The notes below the pieces were generated by a model. It was not told the origin of the DNA and did not search any database. It saw only the letters and a program-made list of their open reading frames with translations. A stretch of 64,000 nt of DNA from Nocardiopsis sp. ATB16-24 (GTDB lineage: Bacteria; Actinomycetota; Actinomycetes; Streptosporangiales; Streptosporangiaceae), in NCBI RefSeq assembly GCF_030271535.1, contig NZ_JASCXJ010000002.1, forward strand, positions 186,001 through 250,000, read 5' to 3'. Position numbers and translations under genes: made by a program. This document shows positions 8,578-17,024 of this stretch, in pieces; the first letter of the stretch is position 1; every line of letters begins with the position of its first letter.

Positions 8578-9540
8578 CTACCCGGCGCGGGTGATGCTCG
8601 ACAGGATGTACCCGGGGCGTTGGAGGTCCCGCCAGGTGAACCGGACCACGCGAACGTCGGGGTACCACAGCTGTAGGGCGTTCTGCCGCTCCCGATCCCT
8701 GAGCAGGGCCTGCGGTGTGCTGTGTGGACCGACCCCGTCGGCCTCACCGATCAACCTCCGCTCCTCCCACCAGAAGTCCACCACGGCGATGAGAGACCCG
8801 GACCCGTCGGTGAAGCCCTGCTGAAGCGCCGTGGGAGGCAGGCCGCCGTCGACGCACACCAGACGGACACGGGTCTCCAGGGGACTCTGCGCACGGGCGT
8901 CGGCCAAGGGCCACCACGCGCGTACATTGACGCACCCCCGCCTGCCACGATTGGTCGTCTCGATCCACTCGGTGTCCTCGTCGTCGACCAGACCCTGGTT
9001 CAGGGACGAGTCCATGAGGCAGACCGCCGTGTCCCGGTCCACGCGCGTGAGGACGTCCGCCAGGGTCCTGCGCGGGCTCGTCAGGCGGATGCGGTCGCCA
9101 CGGGTGACGACCTCCTCCTCAGGCACGTTCCAGGTGTGCAGGGTGATCCCGTGGACGTGGCGCTGGGTACCGCGCGCCGGGATGACCATGTGGACCTCCC
9201 GACCGTCCCACCGACGGAGTCCCCGCATGCCCCACAGGCGTGCGGCGGTTTCCCCGCCGGCGAAGGCACGGGGCCCCGTGGCCAGCTGGGCGGCCATCAC
9301 CACGCTCAGGAACATGTCGTCGGTACCGGGGGAGGGGAGGAGGGACCGGACGGAGTACACCTGGGGATAAGGGCTCCCCCAGGCGCCGCCCCGACGCAGG
9401 CGGCGCACGTCGCAGTGCCGCACCCCGTGGGCGCGCGCCTGCGGCCAACTGAGGACCCCGTACTGGCCGAACGCGGTTCCGACGGCCGCGGCGACGGGGC
9501 CCTCCGACGGCGAGGGCCTTGGAGATTCGTTCTTCCTCAT
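8578..9540 (-). CDS. AbiEi-like N-terminal / DUF559 (Vsr-like) nuclease-fold protein
   Basis: 320 residues from an ATG at 9540. An open extension to a GTG at 9660 exists but is translated from palindromic repeat A2, so it is not trusted. The N-terminal half resembles the AbiEi-type winged-helix proteins ('GQYGVLSWPQARAHG', 'TSPRRTLADVLTRVD'). The C-terminal half has the spacing of DUF559/Vsr-like endonuclease folds: Glu in 'SPLETRVRL', Asp in 'IAVVDFWWEERRL', and 'IGEADG' in place of ExK. Such proteins are common singletons in actinomycetes and are often labelled type IV antitoxin-like. No cognate toxin gene is adjacent. Activity as a nuclease is inferred only. Copies of repeat family A flank the gene on both sides. 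Confidence 0.75.
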   Translation of the reverse strand: MRKNESPRPSPSEGPVAAAVGTAFGQYGVLSWPQARAHGVRHCDVRRLRRGGAWGSPYPQVYSVRSLLPSPGTDDMFLSVVMAAQLATGPRAFAGGETAARLWGMRGLRRWDGREVHMVIPARGTQRHVHGITLHTWNVPEEEVVTRGDRIRLTSPRRTLADVLTRVDRDTAVCLMDSSLNQGLVDDEDTEWIETTNRGRRGCVNVRAWWPLADARAQSPLETRVRLVCVDGGLPPTALQQGFTDGSGSLIAVVDFWWEERRLIGEADGVGPHSTPQALLRDRERQNALQLWYPDVRVVRFTWRDLQRPGYILSSITRAG

Positions 9541-9616
9541 GCCCTCCAGTGTCCGAAGGACACGCCCGTGACGCCGGCCCCATCCCTGACCTGTGGATGA
9601 GCGGCCCGTGCCCGCC

Positions 9617-9674
9617 GCGACCGTGCTTCCGTGGTCGTTTTCAGCGCCGAAAGTGGCCACAGAAGCACGGTCGC
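9617..9674. repeat. Palindromic dispersed repeat, family A copy 2
   Basis: The outer arms GCGACCGTGCTTC (9617-9629) and GAAGCACGGTCGC (9662-9674) are perfect 13-mers. The inner arms GTGGTCGTTTTC / GAAAGTGGCCAC pair with G-U allowances. A G-rich flank (GCGGGGGGAGGGCGGG) follows on the right, as in copy 1, so the orientation is the same. Confidence 0.85.
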
Positions 9675-9705
9675 GGGGGGAGGGCGGGATTGCTACCCGG
9701 GGACC

Positions 9706-9741
9706 GTGGCCACGAGAGCACGGTCGCGGGGGGAGGGCGGG
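9706..9741. repeat. Family A half copy (right arm plus G-rich flank)
   Basis: A 36-nt segment that matches 8526-8561 (right arm and flank of copy 1) at 34 of 36 positions and also repeats the right arm of copy 2. It ends 7 nt from the stop of the leftward dienelactone hydrolase gene. This is a local duplication of half of the element. Confidence 0.8.
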
Positions 9742-9747
9742 GATCGC

Positions 9748-10506
9748 TCAGCGCAGCGTACGCGCGAACAGGTCGGCCAGCTCGGTGTAGTGGCGTTCGG
9801 TCGCCTGCTCGTGGTACATGGACGTGTCCTCCATGCAGTAACCGTGGAGTGCGCCCTCGTACACGGCCGTGGTGGCCTTGACGCCCGCACGGGCGAACTC
9901 GGCGTCCAGGGCCTTGATCGCCGACGGGGGCATCGAGTCGTCCTTGTCGGCGTGCCCCGCCAGGACCTCGGCCCTGACGTGGGGGACACAGAGGTGCGGG
10001 CTGTCCGGGGCGTCGGTGACCAGACCGCCGGTGTGGAACATGCCGACGGCGGCCACCTGGTCCGGCATCTGTGCCGCCGCGCGCAGGGCCAACCGTCCGC
10101 CCATGCAGTAGCCCGTGACGCCGAAGGGGGCGCGGGCCACCCCCGGCAGGCCGAGCAGGGTCGAGGAGTAGGCCTCCAGGTCGCGGGCGGCCTCCTCCGG
10201 TGTGTGGCCGGCGATGAGCGGGGCCACGGTGGGGAAGAACTTCTGCCGGGCACCGGGCTCGCGCAGGTCGACCTTGGGGCCGAGGTCGGCGGCCCGCCCG
10301 TGGCGGTAGAAGACGTTGGGGACCAGCACGATGTATCCCCACGACGCGATGCGGTCCGCGATCCGTTCCAGCTGCGGCCTCAGCCCGATGGCGTCCATGT
10401 ACAGCAGGACGCCCGGAACGTCCTGGGACCCGTCCGGCCGGGCGACGTAGGCCTCGGCGACGCCGTCGGCGGTGCGGATCTCGATGTGTTCTCCGGTGGT
10501 GCTCAT
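9748..10506 (-). CDS. Dienelactone hydrolase family protein
   Basis: 252 residues from an ATG with CAGGGATG upstream. The cysteine nucleophile motif 'GVTGYCMGGRLALR' (Cys about residue 126), Asp in 'AGHADKDDSM' and His in 'YEGALHGYCM' give the Cys-Asp-His triad of DLH enzymes, which open the lactone ring in chlorocatechol/catechol breakdown or act as carboxymethylene-butenolidase-like esterases. Size is normal for the family. It stands alone, with no catechol genes next to it, so a general hydrolase role is equally likely. Confidence 0.9.
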   Translation of the reverse strand: MSTTGEHIEIRTADGVAEAYVARPDGSQDVPGVLLYMDAIGLRPQLERIADRIASWGYIVLVPNVFYRHGRAADLGPKVDLREPGARQKFFPTVAPLIAGHTPEEAARDLEAYSSTLLGLPGVARAPFGVTGYCMGGRLALRAAAQMPDQVAAVGMFHTGGLVTDAPDSPHLCVPHVRAEVLAGHADKDDSMPPSAIKALDAEFARAGVKATTAVYEGALHGYCMEDTSMYHEQATERHYTELADLFARTLR

Positions 10507-10767
10507 ATGATCATCCCTGGTCAGAGGCGGCGAGGGGTTCACCCTCCCGAGCATGGCAGGCCCGCCGATGACGGACGGCGCCGGGGTGGTCCCTCGGCGA
10601 GCCCCGCCCCAGAACAGTGTTCGGCCGCTTTCGCGCATCCAGGGCCGGGCCCGCCGAGCCGCGAGGACACCGCCGGCCCCCGCCGACGACGGGCGTCCCC
10701 GCCGCGAGCGGCGCGGACGCACGGGTCGGGGGCGGGCACTCGCCCGCCCCCGACCCCGCCGCTCCGT

Positions 10768-11136
10768 CTACCTCTCCAGGTCCGGTTCCTCGTCGGGCCG
10801 CGCCGAGTCGGGTTTGAGCGGATCGTGACCCACCGACATCAGCCGACGCCGCCACTCGGCGTCCTCACGGCGCGGGTCCGCCAGCTGGTCCCGGACGAAC
10901 TCCGTCACCTCGCGCATCAGCTCGGCGTCGTCCTCCGTCACGTCCGTACGGCGCTTGTTGAGCAGGTTCACGATGTCCTCGCCGGTCCGGCTCACCGGGC
11001 GGGCGGGGTCGTTGTCGAAGGCGTCCTCGCCGGAGGCGTCCGTGAGCAGCCACTCCCGCAGCTCCTGGCCGGTCATGTTCACCACCGCGTGGAAGTCCTG
11101 CCAGGTCCGCTCGGTGACGGTGTCGTGCTCAGCCAT
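10768..11136 (-). CDS. DUF3140 domain protein
   Basis: 122 residues, cytoplasmic and acidic. The pattern 'WQDFHAVVNMTGQELREWL', 'TGEDIVNLLNKRRTDVTEDD' and 'RLMSVGHDPLKP' matches the DUF3140 family of actinobacteria and some proteobacteria. The function of the family is unknown. It is read in the same direction as the SDR gene upstream, 37 nt away, and may be co-transcribed with it. Confidence 0.85.
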   Translation of the reverse strand: MAEHDTVTERTWQDFHAVVNMTGQELREWLLTDASGEDAFDNDPARPVSRTGEDIVNLLNKRRTDVTEDDAELMREVTEFVRDQLADPRREDAEWRRRLMSVGHDPLKPDSARPDEEPDLER

Positions 11137-11173
11137 GCTCCCATCCCTTCGTCCGGGGTTCGGTTCCCGTGGT

Positions 11174-12199
11174 TCAGAGTCCTCGACGCGCTCTTCGCAG
11201 AACCGCGACACCGGCGGCGCCCGCGACGAAGCCCGCGGCGCCCAACGCCGCCACGGTGCGGCGTCGCTGGCTCATCTCCTGGAGAAGACTGCTCTCCCGT
11301 GACTCGTCGTCGAACTCGCCGTGCGCGCCGAAGTCGCGTACGTCGTCCAGGGGGTGGAACAGGTTGTCCCTCGTGATCGGGTGGGCGTCGCGCATCTGGC
11401 TCTCCGGCCCCGAGCGTCCCTGCTGCCAGTCCACCAGCCGCGGTGCGAACCGCTGGCCCAGGACGGTGCCCACGGTGGAGATCCCCACCCAGTACCGACG
11501 ACGCCGGGGGTGCTCGGCCGCCCACACGATCGCCCGGGCCGCGACCTCGGGCTGGTACACCGGCGCCACGGGGCGCGGGCGGTGGCCGTTCAGACGTGAG
11601 CGCGCCCAGGTGAACTGCGGTGTGTTGACGGCGGGCAGGTGCACCTCCGTGAATCTGATCCGCGAGCCCCGGTGGAGCAGTTCGGCGCGCACGGAGTCGG
11701 TGAACCCGCGTATGGCGTGCTTGGCGCCGCAGTACGCCGCCTGCAACGGGATGCCCCGGTAACCCAGCGCCGAGCCGACCTGCACGATCACTCCCCGGTC
11801 CCGGGGCAGCATGCGCTCCAGCGCGGCACGGGTGCCGTGGACGTAGCCGTGGTAGGTGACGTCGGTGACTCGGCGGTACTCCTCCGGTTCCACCTCCATG
11901 AAGGGCGCGATCACGGTGGCGAACGCGCAGTTCACCCAGACGTCCACCGGGCCCAGCTCCGACTCCACCCGTGCCAGCGCCCCGCGCACCGCGTCGGCGT
12001 CGCTCACGTCCACCGCCACCGACATCGCGGGCACACCCTCGGCGCGCGCCTCCTCCACGGCGGCGTCCAGCCCGGCCTGTCCTCGGGACAGCAGGGCCAC
12101 GGCGTATCCCCGATGGGCGAACTCTCGCGCGGTCGCGCGACCCACGCCCGCGCTGGCCCCGCTGACCACCACCACACGGCCCTCTGCCTTCGCGGCCAC
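11174..12199 (-). CDS. SDR family oxidoreductase with C-terminal membrane anchor
   Basis: 341 residues. The cofactor motif 'SGASAGVGRATA', 'VNCAFATV' (an NAG-like position), catalytic 'VGSALGYRGIPLQAAYCGAK' (Tyr-x-x-x-Lys, with the Ser nearby) and 'PAVNTP' identify a classical SDR. An extra ~100 residues end in a hydrophobic helix 'VAALGAAGFVAGAAGVAVL' followed by basic residues, so the enzyme is probably tethered to the membrane inner face. This long SDR is often found beside GH15 genes in actinomycetes; here it is divergent from one. The substrate is unknown. Confidence 0.88.
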   Translation of the reverse strand: MAAKAEGRVVVVSGASAGVGRATAREFAHRGYAVALLSRGQAGLDAAVEEARAEGVPAMSVAVDVSDADAVRGALARVESELGPVDVWVNCAFATVIAPFMEVEPEEYRRVTDVTYHGYVHGTRAALERMLPRDRGVIVQVGSALGYRGIPLQAAYCGAKHAIRGFTDSVRAELLHRGSRIRFTEVHLPAVNTPQFTWARSRLNGHRPRPVAPVYQPEVAARAIVWAAEHPRRRRYWVGISTVGTVLGQRFAPRLVDWQQGRSGPESQMRDAHPITRDNLFHPLDDVRDFGAHGEFDDESRESSLLQEMSQRRRTVAALGAAGFVAGAAGVAVLRRARRGL

Positions 12200-12375
12200 C
12201 CGGCACCTCCATGGTCGAAAACGGCGTTCTTCCCGTCCTCCACTGCCCGCTACCCGAGAGCACCAACCGTCATGTACGCCTCACCCCGAGCCCGTGAACT
12301 GTCGTTTCGCCGATCCCGCTCTGGGCAGGCGCCAACAGCAAGACCCGCCTCGGACACGGCACGGAAAGGGAAGGG

Positions 12376-14247
12376 ATGAGAAGCGACACGGCGCGCATCG
12401 GTGACCACGGCTTCCTCTCGGACTGCCGCACGGCCGCACTCGTCACCCCCGAAGGAACGATCGACTGGTTGTGCGTGCCCCGGTTCGACGGTGCGTCGTT
12501 CCTCGGAGGGATCCTGGACTCCGAACGCGGCGGTTCGTGGACCATCGAGGTCCAGGGCGCGCGCCCGGTCGAACGCGCCTACGTCGGTGACACCCTCGTC
12601 CTGGAGACCCTGTGGAGGGGAACGGACGTGGAGGTGGCCGTCCGCGACCTGCTCGCCGTGCGTTCCTCCGGGGAGGAGGGCGCGGGCCTGTACCGCGAGG
12701 GGGTCCTGCTGCGCGTGGTCGAGTGCCGCTCCGGCGGCGCGTCCGTGCGTTCCCGGGTCGACGCCAGACCCGACTACGGGCGTACCCCGCCGGTGTGGGA
12801 GCACGTGGACGGAGGTCTGCGGGAACGTTCGGGGCCACTGTTGTCGGGTGTGCCCGCGCCCCGCCTCGGTGAGGACGGGGTGCCGGAGTACCGTGTGGAG
12901 CTCTCCGAGGGGGACACGGCCGTGTTCGCCCTGGACTACCTGCACGGTGAGCGCCTCATCGACCAGGGCGAGGCCGCCGGTCTGCTCCGGCGGAGCCTGG
13001 ACACCTGGCGAGCCTGGTCGGACAGGACCGACTACCAGGGGGTGGGCGCCACGCACGTGCGGCGCAGCGCGCTCACCATGCGGGGACTGCTCTTCGAGGA
13101 GAGCGGCGCGCTGATCGCCGCCCCCACCACCTCACTGCCCGAATGGCCCGGCGGACCCCGCAACTGGGACTACCGCTACGTGTGGCACCGCGACGCCGCG
13201 CTCGTCGTCCTGGCCTTCCTGCGCCTGGGGCACGCCGAGGAGGCCGGTCACTACCTGCGCTTCCTGTTGAGGATGTGCGGCGACCCGATCCGGGGGATCC
13301 CGCCGGTGCAGGCGGTCGACGAGAACCCTCCGGGGGAGGAGGAGATCCTCGACCACCTCTCGGGTCACAGGGGATCGACACCGGTACGGGTGGGCAACGA
13401 CGCCTACGGGCAGCACCAACTGGACGTGTACGGGCACATCCTGGACGCGGCGCTGTCCTACGAGATGGCCACGGGCGCGCTCCAGGACGCCGACATCGAC
13501 CAGTTGGCCTCGGTGGTGGACTCCGCGTGCAGGCTCTGGCGGGAACCGGACGCGGGGATCTGGGAGGTGCGGTCCGGACTCCGTCACTGGACCCACTCCA
13601 AGCTCTACGCGTGGCTGTGTCTGGACCGGGGGATCCGGCTCGCCACCGAACGGGGCCGGGAGGACGACTTTCCGGTGGAGAAGTGGCGTGAGGAGCGGGA
13701 GGCCGTCCGTGAGGAGATCCTCGAACACGGCTACGACCACGAGAGGGGTTCCTTCCGGCAGTCCTACGGCTCCTCCAACGTGGACGGGTCCCTGCTGAGG
13801 ATTCCGCTGCTGGGCTTCCTGGACGGGGACGACCCGCGGGTGCTCGCGACCCTGGAGCGCGTGGACGCCGAACTGGGGGACGACGGCCACCTCGTCCACC
13901 GCTACGACCCCGAACTGACCGACGACGGGCTCGGCACCCCCGAGGGTGCCTTCCTGCTGTGCTCCTTCGACATGGTCTCCGCCCTGGTGCTCGCCGGCCG
14001 GGAGGGGGAGGCCAGGGAGAGGTTCGAGGAGCTGTGCGGATACGGCGGGGACCTCGGTCTGCTGGCGGAGGAGATGCACGCCGACGGCACCATGCTGGGC
14101 AACTTCCCCCAGGCGTTCACCCATCTGGCGCTGATCGAGGCGGCCGTCAACCTCGACCAGGCGGGGGACACCGAGGCGTTGCACGCGTGGGTGAACGGCA
14201 GAGCCGGAGAAGCCACGAGACGAAGGAGGAATCCGGTCGATGGCTGA
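12376..14247 (+). CDS. GH15 family glycosidase (glucoamylase/trehalase-like)
   Basis: 623 residues without a signal peptide, hence cytoplasmic. The N-terminal beta domain begins 'GDHGFLSDCRTAALVTPEGT' with 'WLCVPRFD', the signature of bacterial GH15 trehalase/glucoamylase-like proteins. The (alpha/alpha)6 barrel contains 'NWDYRYVWHRDAALVV', the catalytic acid region 'DAGIWEVR' near residue 396, and a later 'EEMHADGTMLGNFPQAFTH' carrying the second Glu. Likely substrates are trehalose or alpha-glucans; sequence alone does not decide. It starts at an ATG after AAAGGGAAGGG and overlaps the DUF1360 gene by 8 nt. Confidence 0.9.
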   Translation: MRSDTARIGDHGFLSDCRTAALVTPEGTIDWLCVPRFDGASFLGGILDSERGGSWTIEVQGARPVERAYVGDTLVLETLWRGTDVEVAVRDLLAVRSSGEEGAGLYREGVLLRVVECRSGGASVRSRVDARPDYGRTPPVWEHVDGGLRERSGPLLSGVPAPRLGEDGVPEYRVELSEGDTAVFALDYLHGERLIDQGEAAGLLRRSLDTWRAWSDRTDYQGVGATHVRRSALTMRGLLFEESGALIAAPTTSLPEWPGGPRNWDYRYVWHRDAALVVLAFLRLGHAEEAGHYLRFLLRMCGDPIRGIPPVQAVDENPPGEEEILDHLSGHRGSTPVRVGNDAYGQHQLDVYGHILDAALSYEMATGALQDADIDQLASVVDSACRLWREPDAGIWEVRSGLRHWTHSKLYAWLCLDRGIRLATERGREDDFPVEKWREEREAVREEILEHGYDHERGSFRQSYGSSNVDGSLLRIPLLGFLDGDDPRVLATLERVDAELGDDGHLVHRYDPELTDDGLGTPEGAFLLCSFDMVSALVLAGREGEARERFEELCGYGGDLGLLAEEMHADGTMLGNFPQAFTHLALIEAAVNLDQAGDTEALHAWVNGRAGEATRRRRNPVDG

Positions 14248-14767
14248 GGAGACCACCGAAGAGATCAAGGAGACGATCTACCAGGAGGCGGAGGCCTACC
14301 GGGGCGACAGCGACCAGCCCCTGGGCGGGTACGCCGCCATGGTCGCGGGTTACGCGGGCCTGGTGGGGGCCGGGCTGCTCGCCGCGCGTATGCTGCGGCG
14401 CGACGGACGGACAGCGAACGTGGGCCCGTGGGATCTGGTGCTGATGGGACTGACCACCCACAAGGTGTCCCGGATGCTGGCCAAGGACGCGGTCACCAGC
14501 CCCTTCCGCGCGTTCTTCACCCGTTTCCAGGGTGTCTCGGCACCGGCCGAGTTGGCCGAGGAGGTGCGCGGCCAGGGCGGCCGTCGGGCGGTCGGCGAGC
14601 TGATCACCTGTCCGTTCTGCGTCGCGCAGTGGATCGCCACCGGGTACGCCTTCGGGCTGGTGTTCGCGCCGACCCTCACCCGGGGCGCCGGAGCGGTGTT
14701 CAGCTCGGTCGCCGTCTCCGACTGGCTCCAACTGGCGTACGTGCGCTTGCAGAAGGCCCAGGAGTAA
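14240..14767 (+). CDS. DUF1360 membrane protein
   Basis: 175 residues with three to four hydrophobic segments. The family hallmark is 'WDLVLMGLTTHKVSRMLAKD' followed by 'GELITCPFCVAQWIATGY', where the CPFC pair and the Trp are conserved in DUF1360. The function is unknown; related proteins occur with spore and stress genes. It overlaps the GH15 gene and is followed by a strong terminator, so the two form an operon. Confidence 0.85.
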   Translation: MAEETTEEIKETIYQEAEAYRGDSDQPLGGYAAMVAGYAGLVGAGLLAARMLRRDGRTANVGPWDLVLMGLTTHKVSRMLAKDAVTSPFRAFFTRFQGVSAPAELAEEVRGQGGRRAVGELITCPFCVAQWIATGYAFGLVFAPTLTRGAGAVFSSVAVSDWLQLAYVRLQKAQE

Positions 14768-14775
14768 CAAGACAC

Positions 14776-14820
14776 ACCGAAGGGGCGAGGGACCGGGAGA
14801 GGGTCCTTCGCCCCTTCGGT
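14776..14820. terminator. Strong hairpin terminator, GH15-DUF1360 operon
   Basis: Arms ACCGAAGGGGCGA (14776-14788) and TCGCCCCTTCGGT (14808-14820) are perfectly complementary, with further pairing inside. It sits 8 nt past the DUF1360 stop. Confidence 0.85.
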
Positions 14821-14887
14821 ACGTTCCGTTTCCTGAGGGATGGTGAGGGCGGCCACGTCCGGGAACGGAACGCACCGCCGTCCAGGG

Positions 14888-15448
14888 TCAGGACCGGTGG
14901 CTTCCGCGGCGGCGCCCGCGGTGCTTTCCGTCGTCCCCGCGGTCCCCCTCGCCCCCCAGGTCCTCGTGGTCCTCGGGGTCTCCCGGACCGGCCACCGTGG
15001 CCTCCGGAGGCGTGCCGACGACGAGTCCGAAGAGCACGTGGTCCAGCAGGAGCGCCCACCTCTCCTGCGGTCTGGACCTGCGGGCGTGGGCGAGTCCGAG
15101 GCCCGGTGCGACGAACAGCTCGAACACTCCCCAGGAGAGCACACCGTAGACCGGGCCGGTGAGCCTCGACCTCCGCAGTCCCCGGGGCAGGAAGGCGAAC
15201 ATGGCGCCCGCCGCCGCCCCGTAACCCCAGTGGGCCAGCTCGATCGCGGCCTTCCTCCGGTGCGGGGGGACGCTCTCCAGGACGGCGGGCACGCCCTCGG
15301 CCAGAACGGCCTCGGGCGGCGTACGTTCGACGAACCCCATCCCGACCGCGACCTGGCGCGCACCGCTCATGGCCATCGCGCCCACAGTGCCCCGTACGGC
15401 GCCCCTGATCAGGGGATGTCTGGGAGGGGCGTCCTGTTTCCTGCTCAT
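14888..15448 (-). CDS. Hypothetical membrane protein with charged His/Gly-rich tail
   Basis: 186 residues. I do not recognise a characterised family, although the start 'IRGAVRGTVGAMAMSGAR' and the helical pattern recall small DUF1440/YagU-like integral membrane proteins. About four membrane segments follow ('GYGAAAGAMFAFLPRGL', 'VYGVLSWGVFELFVAPGLG', 'LLDHVLFGLVVG'). The C-terminal ~30 residues are hydrophilic and rich in Gly, Asp, His and Arg. It reads convergently with DUF1360 and shares the terminator region. Confidence 0.7.
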   Translation of the reverse strand: MSRKQDAPPRHPLIRGAVRGTVGAMAMSGARQVAVGMGFVERTPPEAVLAEGVPAVLESVPPHRRKAAIELAHWGYGAAAGAMFAFLPRGLRRSRLTGPVYGVLSWGVFELFVAPGLGLAHARRSRPQERWALLLDHVLFGLVVGTPPEATVAGPGDPEDHEDLGGEGDRGDDGKHRGRRRGSHRS

Positions 15449-15818
15449 CTCACGGCTCCCTTCGCACCTTGTATGCCCTTCTCCCCTGACCGGTGCGCGC
15501 GCTTTCACACGCCTCGGTACGGCGGCGTGAAGGAGTCGTCCCTGGGTAGTCGTGACGACCATGGCGACGGGAGGCGAACGGCCGAGGACCCGCGAGGGGA
15601 ACCGGACGGGAGTACGGCCCGGCGGCGTGCGCCGAAAGAGACTCCACCCCCACCTGTGCGTACGTCGCCGGGGCCTGCTCGGAGGTCCTGGGTCCTGGTG
15701 CGGCCCCGCCTTCGCGGGGAGGACGACCGGAGGCCGCCGTGTCCCGTGGACGCCGATACGCCGATACGCCGATGACGCCGAACTCCTGGGGGAGAGGAAC
15801 CGAAAGGACGGGCGGGAA
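15449..15818. other. Intergenic region with short tandem octamers
   Basis: 370 nt between divergent genes, presumably holding both promoters. The only repeat structure is three near-exact copies of an 8-mer (CGCCGATA type) at about 15751-15774. No gene is supported here. Confidence 0.5.
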
Positions 15819-16997
15819 GTGGTAGTGCGGTGGCTGAGGGAGGCCTGGAGCCGGTGGAGCGACAAGGTGTACCGGGCCGTCAGCAGGCGGGGCTACGAGC
15901 GGGAGACCGCCGTCGTCATCATCAAGTGCGTCATCGCCTCGACCTGCGCCTGGGCGCTGGGCCTGCTCATCGTGGACTCACCCCAGGTCGGATTCGCCCC
16001 CTTCTCCGCCCTGCTGGTGGTGCGGCCCAGTGTGTACGGTTCGGTGCTCCAGTCCGGCCGCTACGTGGCCGCGGTCTTCCTCGGCGCCCTCATCGCCGGA
16101 CTGACCGGACTCACCATCGGACCGGACCTGTGGGCGTTCGCCCTCGTCGTGCTGTTCACGATGGTGTTGGGTCAGTTCCCGTTCTTCGGCGAACAGGGCA
16201 AGCAGATTCCCGTGATCGCGGCGTTCGCCCTCGCCGGCGGTACCGCGACCAGCGTCGCGGACCTGGTGTCCCTCCTGCTCATGGTGCTGCTGGGAGCGGG
16301 CACGGCCCTGGTGACGAACATGGTCTTCGCCCCCACCATCCGTTTCCGTGACGTCAAGAGCGCGGTGTTGGACTTCGCCGACGGCCTGGGCGGTCTCTGC
16401 CGTCGGATGGCGGACGGTTTCCGCGAGGGGAGCGACGGGCTCGGCGACCTCGGCTACTGGAGGCAGACCGCGGACGGCTTCGACGCCACCGCGCGCAACG
16501 CCAGGGAATCGGTGTCGGAGCAGGAGTACCGGGTCCGTCTGAACCCGAGGAGGCTGGTGGCCGGGGCCCCTCCCGCGTGGGTGCCCGTCGCCTACCGCGA
16601 CTGGATCACCGCCCTGAGCCGATCCTCATGGCACCTACAGTCCCTTCTGCGGACCCTGTCGGCCTCCTTCAGTTCCCGGTCGCACTTCCCAGAGCCGAGT
16701 GACTCCTTCCTCCGCGTGTTCGCCTCCCTCCTGGACACCGCCGCCGACGTCTTCGAGACGATCCGCCAGACCGAGGAACCCGAACGCGAGACGTTCTCGC
16801 GGGACCTGAGCGCGTGCCTGGAGCGGGCGTTCGAGGAGATCTCGCAGGTGAGGAGCCGGTTGGGGGAGTACGGGGACCCGAGCCTGTGGTCGGTGCACAG
16901 TGCGATGCTCACCGACCTGACACGCCTGATCGAGGAGCTGTACGAGGGGCACGAGGACACCGAGAGCGGTACACGCGGGGGCGCCGTGCGAGAGTGA
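15819..16997 (+). CDS. FUSC / aromatic acid exporter family membrane protein
   Basis: About 392 residues. The N-terminal ~190 residues form a compact set of six hydrophobic segments with 'PQVGFAPFSALLVVRPSVYG' and 'AGLTGLTIGPDLWAF', as in one half of the FUSC/ArAE (AaeB-like) exporters. The C-terminal ~200 residues are soluble and helical. GTG at 15819 or 15825 is the likely start, about 11 nt after AAAGGA; an open extension upstream has no family support. Probable role: proton-driven efflux of aromatic acids or other organic anions. Confidence 0.8.
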   Translation: MVVRWLREAWSRWSDKVYRAVSRRGYERETAVVIIKCVIASTCAWALGLLIVDSPQVGFAPFSALLVVRPSVYGSVLQSGRYVAAVFLGALIAGLTGLTIGPDLWAFALVVLFTMVLGQFPFFGEQGKQIPVIAAFALAGGTATSVADLVSLLLMVLLGAGTALVTNMVFAPTIRFRDVKSAVLDFADGLGGLCRRMADGFREGSDGLGDLGYWRQTADGFDATARNARESVSEQEYRVRLNPRRLVAGAPPAWVPVAYRDWITALSRSSWHLQSLLRTLSASFSSRSHFPEPSDSFLRVFASLLDTAADVFETIRQTEEPERETFSRDLSACLERAFEEISQVRSRLGEYGDPSLWSVHSAMLTDLTRLIEELYEGHEDTESGTRGGAVRE

Positions 16998-17024
16998 CGG
17001 CGACGCCCGGGAACGGAGGACGAC

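Noticed and set aside
9541..9660. N-terminal extension of the DUF559-like protein to a GTG at 9660
   Set aside because: The extension is translated from repeat A2 and does not look like the family; the ATG at 9540 fits better.
8463..9741. Insertion sequence around the DUF559-like gene
   Set aside because: Flanking repeats are palindromic and dispersed, no transposase motif is present, and no target-site duplication could be defined.
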